A stretch of DNA of 64,000 bases, taken from contig NZ_LIVQ01000010.1 in NCBI RefSeq assembly GCF_001905445.1, forward strand, positions 1 to 64,000, in the 5' to 3' direction. The DNA comes from Streptomyces sp. CB00455. Lineage in GTDB: Bacteria; Actinomycetota; Actinomycetes; Streptomycetales; Streptomycetaceae. Positions 59,036 through 64,000 of the stretch are shown here, one piece after another (the stretch's first letter is position 1; each line of letters starts with the position of its first letter). The position numbers were made by a program, and so were the translations under genes. The notes beneath the pieces are model-generated. The model was given only the letters and a program-made list of their open reading frames with translations, ran no database searches and had not been told where the DNA came from.

Positions 59036-59754
59036 CGAAGCAGAACCGGACCGGCTTCCCTTTTCTCGAGGCCCTCCTGGCCTCCCCGACCCCCGTGGTG
59101 ATGGAGGTGAAACGGCGCGACGCCCACGGCTACGACATGCTCGGCGGCCGGATCCCCGCCGCGATCGTGGAGGCGTACGAGACGGCGGGCGCCCCCTGCA
59201 TCTCGGTGGTGACGGGCCGCTGGTTCGGCGGCTCGCCCGCGCTGCTGCGGGACGTGGCCGCCCTGACCGGCCTCCCGCTCCTGCAGAAGGACTTCATCAC
59301 CCGGAAGGACCAGATCCGCACGGCGCAGGAACTCGGGGCCTCGGCGGTGCTGCTGACGGCCACGCTGCTCCCGGCATCGAGCATGCGCACCCTGGTCACG
59401 GAGTGCCTGCTGGCCGGGCTGACCCCCTTCGTCGAGATCACGACGGAGGCCGAACTCGAAGCGGTCCACCACCCCGAGGAGTGCGTGATCGCGGTCAACA
59501 ACAAGGACATCAGGACGCGCGAGCGCGGCGCCGGCGACCTCGGCCGCTCGCTCGACCTGCTCCCGGCGGTCCGTGCGGCCGGCGCCGCCTGCGCCGTGAG
59601 CGCCAGCGGCATCGACGGCCCGGTGACCGCCGCCCACCTCCTCGACGCCGGCTTCGGCGGACTGCTGGTGGGCACCTCGCTGCTGCGCACCGGGTCGCCC
59701 GTGGAGTGGGTCGACGCCATGGCGGGTGCGCGAAAGGGGCTGGCGGTCCGATGA
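59032..59754 (+). CDS. TrpC-like indole-glycerol-phosphate synthase homologue
   Basis: 240 aa from ATG 59032. Barrel motifs: VVMEVKRRDAHGYD, VVTGRWFGGS, LLQKDFITRKDQ, PFVEITTEAEL, AVNNKDIRT and VSASGIDG. The Lys of EVK and of QKDF, the Glu of VEI and the Asn of NNKD, all active-site residues in TrpC, are kept. The SPS after KRR is DAH, and the Glu of SESGI is Ala. The losses lie where the anthranilate half is held. It would close a pyrrole ring with loss of CO2 and water from a non-anthranilate Amadori product. Confidence 0.88.
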   Translation: MTKQNRTGFPFLEALLASPTPVVMEVKRRDAHGYDMLGGRIPAAIVEAYETAGAPCISVVTGRWFGGSPALLRDVAALTGLPLLQKDFITRKDQIRTAQELGASAVLLTATLLPASSMRTLVTECLLAGLTPFVEITTEAELEAVHHPEECVIAVNNKDIRTRERGAGDLGRSLDLLPAVRAAGAACAVSASGIDGPVTAAHLLDAGFGGLLVGTSLLRTGSPVEWVDAMAGARKGLAVR

Positions 59755-60584
59755 CGGCCCTCCTGACCGGCGCACGCCCGTACACGCTGAACGCCGCCGG
59801 CATCCCGCTGTCCGGGCTCCTGGCACTGCCCGAGGGCGGGGAGGTCCGCTCCACGATCCTGGCGATCCACGGCCGGGGCATGCGGGCGGCGTACTGGAAC
59901 TCCTTCGTCCCCCTCGCCACCGGCCTGGGACATGCGGTCCTGGCGCTGGACCGGCCGGGCTACGGCGACTCGGCCCAGCTGCTCCCCGAGGGCCAGAGCC
60001 TGGCCGGCCAGGCCGAAACCCTCCACGCGGCCCTCAAGGAACATGCCGCCGGGCACGCCGTCGGCGCGGGCGTCTTCCTCCTGGGCCACTCGGACGGCGG
60101 CAAGGTGGCCCTCCACACGGCGGCCACCGACGGCGCCGTTCCCCTGCTGGGCCTGGACGCCTCCGGCGTCGGCTACCACTACAACCCGCAGGCCCTGCAC
60201 TTCCCGTCCACGCTCGCAGGCGGAGCCACCAAGCTCAACTGGGGTCCCCTGGGCCTCTACCCGCGCGGCACCTTCCAGGCCAGCCGCGCCCTGCTGTCCC
60301 CGACGCCGCCGCGCGAGTCCGCCGAGACCGTCCGGTGGCCCCGCCAGTACGAGGAACTGGCCCCCCGCGTCCGCGTCCCCGTCCGGCTCACCTTCGCCGA
60401 GCACGAGGCCTGGTGGCACCTGGACGACTCCACCCTGGCATCGATGGCATCCCTCCTGACCTCGGCCCCGCAGGTGACCCTGGAACACCTCTCCGCCGCG
60501 GGCCACAACATCAGCCTCGGCCATGCGGCCACCGCCTACCACCTCCGTGTCCTGACCTTCCTGGAGGACTGCCTGCGCCCCTGA
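59751..60584 (+). CDS. alpha/beta hydrolase, last gene of the 12-gene operon
   Basis: 277 aa from ATG 59751, overlapping the trpC-like stop. The nucleophile elbow is LLGHSDGGKVALH, the oxyanion part LAIHGRGM, the His lies in LSAAGHNISLG, and an Asp/Glu acid is near TFAEHEAW. It could release the product from a carrier or cut an ester or amide. The terminator follows after 36 bases. The insert YHYNPQALHFPSTLAGG forms a cap. Confidence 0.87.
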   Translation: MTALLTGARPYTLNAAGIPLSGLLALPEGGEVRSTILAIHGRGMRAAYWNSFVPLATGLGHAVLALDRPGYGDSAQLLPEGQSLAGQAETLHAALKEHAAGHAVGAGVFLLGHSDGGKVALHTAATDGAVPLLGLDASGVGYHYNPQALHFPSTLAGGATKLNWGPLGLYPRGTFQASRALLSPTPPRESAETVRWPRQYEELAPRVRVPVRLTFAEHEAWWHLDDSTLASMASLLTSAPQVTLEHLSAAGHNISLGHAATAYHLRVLTFLEDCLRP

Positions 60585-60620
60585 GGGGTGGACGCGGGAC
60601 GCCTCACCGGCGACCCGGCA

Positions 60621-60664
60621 CGCCGAATGACCGCGCCCGGCGGAGGGGGCGCGGTCATTCGGCG
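60621..60664. terminator. bidirectional terminator
   Basis: Perfect 17-bp arms CGCCGAATGACCGCGCC (60621-60637) and GGCGCGGTCATTCGGCG (60648-60664) between convergent genes; it marks the right end of the 12-gene operon. Confidence 0.88.
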
Positions 60665-60685
60665 GTCACGGGACGGGCGGGTCGC

Positions 60686-61321
60686 TCAGGCGGCCACCAC
60701 CCGGCTCACCAGCTGGTCGCGGATCCGGGCCGGGAGCCCCGGTGCGAAGCGCTGGAGGTAGTGGTCCATGTGGGAGTCGTCGCCCACCAGGAAGGGGAGG
60801 TCGAAGACCAGGAGCTTGCGGACCGCCAGCAGCGGCAGCGGGGCGCGCAGCGGGCGGAAGGACTCGTTGTAGAGGCCCGGCTCCTCGCACACCGGGTGGA
60901 ACTGCCCGATCATCAGCCCCTCGGCGACGAATTCGTCCTTCGCCTTGCGCTGGAGTTCGTCCAGCTCCACCGAGTCCGTCGGGTCGAAGCCCGGCAGGAC
61001 CAGGAGGATGGTGAGGAGCTCACGGTCCTCCGGCGACAGCGGCTGCGAGAGGGCCGCGTGGCGGGTGCGCAGCGAGTCGACCGCCATGGACAGGTCGTCG
61101 CACTGGGCGGACGGCAGGGCCAGGTGGAAGAGCTCCTTGCGCAGCGAGGGCTGTGTGTACGGGCACACCGGGCCGGTGCGGCCCAGCTCGGGATGGCTGG
61201 AGACCAGGAAGTCCCTGCTCCACATGAGCACTTGCAGCAGCGGCCCCATGGCGTCGGCCGGTACCTCGCCGCGGGCGACCTGGCCGGCGGTCCACGACTG
61301 GATCAGATCGTCTCCCCTCAT
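60686..61321 (-). CDS. conserved hypothetical protein (DUF6875-like)
   Basis: 211 aa from ATG 61321, coupled to the GNAT gene by ATGA. It has SSHPELGRTGPVCPYTQPSL, a segment with conserved Pro, Cys and Tyr, and the C-terminal FHPVCEEPGLYNESFRPLRAP that I recall from actinobacterial DUF6875 proteins. No catalytic motif is visible and no signal or membrane helix. The operon with a GNAT and a PLP decarboxylase suggests small-molecule metabolism; I can give no function. Confidence 0.65.
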   Translation of the reverse strand: MRGDDLIQSWTAGQVARGEVPADAMGPLLQVLMWSRDFLVSSHPELGRTGPVCPYTQPSLRKELFHLALPSAQCDDLSMAVDSLRTRHAALSQPLSPEDRELLTILLVLPGFDPTDSVELDELQRKAKDEFVAEGLMIGQFHPVCEEPGLYNESFRPLRAPLPLLAVRKLLVFDLPFLVGDDSHMDHYLQRFAPGLPARIRDQLVSRVVAA

Positions 61322-61920
61322 CGGGGGTCCCTCCACATCGGTCGGAGTACGGGTCCGCCGTCGGGCAGGGTGATGTCCCCGCCCAGGCGGTCGAAGCCGG
61401 TGCGCCGGGTCACGGCCTCGCCGCCCGGTGAGCTGGCTTCCGTGTAGGCGCCCACACCGTCGGCGTCGGCGCGGGCCGCGACGTCGCCGAGCAGTGCGGA
61501 CATCAGGCCGCCCTGCTGGAGGCCGGGGCGGACGGCGCCGAAGGAGACGTAGTAGTGCGGCGTCCGCGGGTGGCGCTCCGCCTGGAGGCGGCCGATGGTG
61601 CGCAGCGCGTCCACGTGCTCGCCCAGGGCCAGGGCGAGGGCGGCGTCCAGTGCCGCCTCGTCCGGCTCGGCACCGGGCGGCAGGAACAACAGCACGGCGT
61701 TGCCGTCCGGGGTGGTGAGCACCCCGTCGTGGGCGGCGGACAGTTCGACGAACACCCGGAAGAACCCCGGGAGCAGCTCGGCCCGCAGCCGCTCGTCGGG
61801 GATCATCCAGCGGGTCAGCGCGTCGTCGTGGAAGGCGCAGGACAGCAGGGTGGACAGGTGGGCGACGGCCGATCGGTTCGGCCGGGGGGAGGCGGTCGGG
61901 ATGGACGCGGTCGGGGACAA
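61318..61920 (-). CDS. GNAT-family acetyltransferase with a TTG start
   Basis: 200 aa. The frame is open further upstream through repeat DNA, but no ATG or GTG is near. TTG at 61918-61920 has GGAGGT seven bases before it, so I choose it. The N-terminus is LSTLLSCAFHDDALTRWMIPDE. VSFGAVRPGLQQGGLMSALL is a GNAT motif A of the QxxGxG kind (QQGG), and AYTEASSPGGEAVTRRTGF is motif B. It acts on an unknown amine or amino acid. It belongs to a small operon with the hypothetical gene. Confidence 0.78.
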   Translation of the reverse strand: MSPTASIPTASPRPNRSAVAHLSTLLSCAFHDDALTRWMIPDERLRAELLPGFFRVFVELSAAHDGVLTTPDGNAVLLFLPPGAEPDEAALDAALALALGEHVDALRTIGRLQAERHPRTPHYYVSFGAVRPGLQQGGLMSALLGDVAARADADGVGAYTEASSPGGEAVTRRTGFDRLGGDITLPDGGPVLRPMWRDPR

Positions 61921-61940
61921 GACGGGGACCTCCGGTCGGA

Positions 61941-62012
61941 AGGACGAGAAGGACGAGAAGGACGAGAAGGACGGGAAGGACGGGAAGGACAGGAAGGACG
62001 GGAAGGACAGGA
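61941..62012. repeat. 9-bp tandem repeat, eight copies
   Basis: Units AGGACGAGA (3), AGGACGGGA (3) and AGGACAGGA (2) in the leader of the GNAT gene on the minus strand. A second 9-bp run, CCGGACCGC, lies at about 62102-62131. The region 61921-62135 has no gene. Confidence 0.85.
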
Positions 62013-62135
62013 AGCGCAGGTAGGAACGGGAGGGGACGGGCAACAGGGGCGAGCGGGGCGGAGAGGCGGAGGGGGGCGGGCACTGCCGGGGCCACCGGGT
62101 GCCCCGGACCGCCGGACCGCCGGACCGCCGGACCG

Positions 62136-63530
62136 TCAGGCCGCCGCGCGGCCCTGTGCGGCCAGTTCCGACACGCGGGCGTGCAGGGTCGGCACGTAGT
62201 GCTCGGACTCCGGCTTGATCAGGACACTGCGGATCACCCGGGCCGCCTCCGCGTCCCGCACCACGTGCGGGTGGCGCCGTACGAACGCGTCGGCGTCCGC
62301 GCGCAGCACGCTCAGGAACACCGGGTCCGCCTCCGCCGTCATCCCGTCGCGCAGCAGCCGGTCGGACGCCGCGTCGATCGAGGACAGCGAGGTGTCGGCG
62401 GTCACGGGGAAGTACGTCACGATGTCGAGGTCCGGGCGCTGGTACAGCTCCAGCTCGCCGGACGCGGTCAGCAGGTCCGCCCAGCGCAGCGCGGCCCGGC
62501 GGTTCGCGGCGAGGATCCGCCCGAAGCCGTCCGGCGTGAGCGGCAGCAGCTGCAGGGTCAGCCACAGGCCGGCGGCCGCCGCCCCCGCCCGTGAGCACTC
62601 CAGGCTGATCTCGCCCAGGTGCAGGTCCGCGTCGGTGAAGTAGGTGTACGGCGAGTCGTGCGCGAAGTGCCGGCCCGCCCGCGGGTCCGGGAAGAGGACC
62701 GCGCCGCAGCCGTACGGCTGGAGCCCCTGCTTGTGCGGGTCCACCACCACCGAGTCGCACGCGGCGATCGCCCGCCAGGGCGCCGGGTCGATGCCGTCGG
62801 CGCCCGCCCGGCCCAGGATCGCGTAGAAGCCGCCGTACGCTGCGTCGACGTGCACGCGCGCCCCGTACCGGCGCGCCAGCGGCAGCACCTCGTGCACCGG
62901 GTCGACCGCCCCCAGCCCGGTGGTGCCGGTGGTGACGACGACGGTGCCGATCCGTCCGCCGCGCAGGGCGGTCTCCAGCGCACCCAGGTCGATACGGCCC
63001 CGCGCATCCGCCGGGATCCGGTGGCCCTCCATGCCCAGGACGTGGCACATCCGCTCGTGGGTGTAGTGGCACTCGCTGCTGTAGGCGATCCCGAGATCCG
63101 GATGGAGCTGCCGGGCGACGTACAGGGCCTCCAGATTGGCCATCGTGCCGCTGGTGGTGAGGTGCCCGACGTGCGCCGCGAGCCCGAACATGCCGGCGAG
63201 GTCGGCAACCGCCTCGCGCTCCATCTCGGTGGTCGCCGGGCCGCCCTCGGCGGCGTGGTTGTTGGGGTTGAAGAGCATGGCGGTGAGGTAGCCGGTGACG
63301 GCCGCCGGGTGCGGTGGCTTGACCATCTGTCCGGCGTAACGCGGGTGGAAGAACGGATAGTTGTGGTCCATCCGCTTGGCGAGGCGGCCGAAGGCCTCGG
63401 CGAAGGCCTCGGGCTGGACCCGGTGCGCGTCGTGGGTCTCGTACGGGCCGAACTGCCCTCCCCACCGCTCCGCCACCCCGAGCGCGCGCGGCAGCCAGTC
63501 GCGTAAGTCGTGCAGGTCGTGCAGATCCAC
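62136..63530 (-). CDS. PLP-dependent group II amino acid decarboxylase with a TTA codon
   Basis: 464 aa from GTG 63530 (GGGGAGGC upstream). Type II decarboxylase fold: MDHNYPFFHPRYAGQMVKPP, LTTSGTMANLEAL, VHVDAAYGGFY and the Schiff-base segment VVVDPHKQGLQPYGCGAVLF with Lys. It resembles tyrosine/aspartate/DABA decarboxylases. Codon 9 is TTA (63504-63506), so its translation should depend on bldA. It may provide an amine or beta-amino acid (for example 1,3-diaminopropane or beta-alanine type) to the main locus, which is inference from distance and from the EctC-like gene. Confidence 0.87.
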   Translation of the reverse strand: MDLHDLHDLRDWLPRALGVAERWGGQFGPYETHDAHRVQPEAFAEAFGRLAKRMDHNYPFFHPRYAGQMVKPPHPAAVTGYLTAMLFNPNNHAAEGGPATTEMEREAVADLAGMFGLAAHVGHLTTSGTMANLEALYVARQLHPDLGIAYSSECHYTHERMCHVLGMEGHRIPADARGRIDLGALETALRGGRIGTVVVTTGTTGLGAVDPVHEVLPLARRYGARVHVDAAYGGFYAILGRAGADGIDPAPWRAIAACDSVVVDPHKQGLQPYGCGAVLFPDPRAGRHFAHDSPYTYFTDADLHLGEISLECSRAGAAAAGLWLTLQLLPLTPDGFGRILAANRRAALRWADLLTASGELELYQRPDLDIVTYFPVTADTSLSSIDAASDRLLRDGMTAEADPVFLSVLRADADAFVRRHPHVVRDAEAARVIRSVLIKPESEHYVPTLHARVSELAAQGRAAA

Positions 63531-63903
63531 GGGAGCCTCCCCCAGCGGCCGCCCGGTTCGGCGGCACGAGTCGGGCGTACGCGGTCGTACGTACGCACAA
63601 GGAGGGTTACGGAGGCCCCGCAAGGCCCGCGCAACGCCTGACGCCCGCACACCATCTGGGCTCCAGTGATGCGCAAGCCGGGTCTGGTGCACTCGCGGCG
63701 CGACACCCACGCGGGGCGCGACCACGGCCGGGCATACCAGGCGCACCGGCGACCACCGTCGGCCGCCCGGGGCGCACCGGCGCGACCACCCACGGCCGTC
63801 CGGGGCGCACCGGCGCGACCACCCACGGCCGCTCCAGGCGCGCCCAGCCCCGCCCCGCCCCCGGGCGTCCGCCCACACCACACCCTTCCCAGGAGGAAAC
63901 CCC
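63531..63903. repeat. 373-bp gap with 33-bp tandem repeats
   Basis: Two exact copies of a 33-bp unit starting GGCGCACCGGCGCGACCACC lie at 63771-63803 and 63804-63836, with a degenerate third copy before (63740-63770). No gene is supported. The ribosome site of the next gene is at its right end. Confidence 0.75.
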
Positions 63904-64000
63904 ATGGTCACCAGACGCAGCGTGCTCGGCGGCACCCTCGCCGCGACCGGCGCCGGCCTGCTCACCACCGGTGGCCTGACGCCGCTGCTCAGTGCCCGGA
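63904..64000 (+). CDS. start of a Tat-signal protein, cut by the window edge
   Basis: Only 32 codons are visible. AGGAGGAAACCCC precedes ATG 63904. The start VTRRSVLGGTLAATGAG is a twin-arginine signal peptide with a hydrophobic core, so the product is an exported, probably cofactor-containing or lipoprotein-like protein. Family unknown because the mature part is outside the window. Confidence 0.75.
   Translation, partial: MVTRRSVLGGTLAATGAGLLTTGGLTPLLSAR

Noticed and set aside
54715..59754. Housekeeping tryptophan operon
   Set aside because: No trpE, trpG or trpB; non-trp genes interleaved; recognition residues in TrpD- and TrpC-like proteins are changed.
1..64000. tRNA, rRNA or insertion sequences
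   Set aside because: I saw no tRNA-like cloverleaf, rRNA segment or transposase motif on either strand; a dedicated search was not possible here.

Overview
The window looks like the left end of a linear Streptomyces replicon, most likely a giant linear plasmid. It is GC-rich with actinobacterial codon use. Base 1 starts with the archetypal Streptomyces telomere motif, followed by a series of near-perfect terminal palindromes. Within 8 kb come a pair of small winged-helix (RepL-like) genes with a candidate origin/operator region, the telomere end-patching pair tap-tpg, and a parA-parB partition operon. A 13-bp palindrome, TTAACGNCGTTAA, recurs inside tap and parB and again as a 750-bp array at 11.5-12.3 kb. 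It is the best centromere candidate.

From about 7.9 to 21.9 kb lies a gamma-butyrolactone (GBL) type regulatory island. It holds an AfsA-type butenolide synthase, a P450 of the kind that tailors such signals, four ArpA/ScbR-like TetR proteins, a separate TetR/flavin monooxygenase pair, two SARP activators (one with a bldA-type TTA codon) and several ARE-like operator palindromes. From 22 to 38 kb the content is mixed: an XRE/TPR regulator, a two-domain aromatase/cyclase, an Sfp-type PPTase with a changed metal site, a degenerate condensation/thioesterase-like protein, a third SARP, a small secreted peptide, an EgtE-like protein lacking the PLP lysine, an acyl-CoA carboxylase with its epsilon subunit, an ActIII-type ketoreductase and a truncated adenylation domain. 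This resembles pieces of a type II polyketide locus that has no ketosynthase pair in the window.

The most unusual part is 39.7-61.9 kb, a biosynthetic locus around the SARP gene at 48.2-49.1 kb. One arm encodes a PPTase, hydrolase, SRPBCC protein, Tat-exported FAD oxidase, Baeyer-Villiger-like monooxygenase, CFA-type methyltransferase, ACP, KAS III and SDR. The other arm is a tightly coupled 12-gene operon: alpha-oxoamine synthase, KAS II, MaoC, acyl-AMP ligase, ACP, TrpD-like, TrpA-like, ectoine-synthase-like, acyl-CoA-dehydrogenase-like, TrpF-like, TrpC-like and alpha/beta hydrolase. There is no trpE, trpG or trpB and no ectA or ectB. The TrpD- and TrpC-like proteins keep phosphoribosyl/catalytic residues but lose residues that recognise anthranilate.

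My interpretation, which is inference only, is that this is a tryptophan-pathway mimic. It would build a pyrrole ring from PRPP onto a carrier-made or EctC-cyclised amino acid, giving an indole isostere, and join it to an acyl chain through the oxoamine synthase and KAS enzymes. The window closes with a small hypothetical protein, a GNAT gene with a TTG start, a PLP decarboxylase with a TTA codon, and the start of a Tat-signal gene cut by the window edge.
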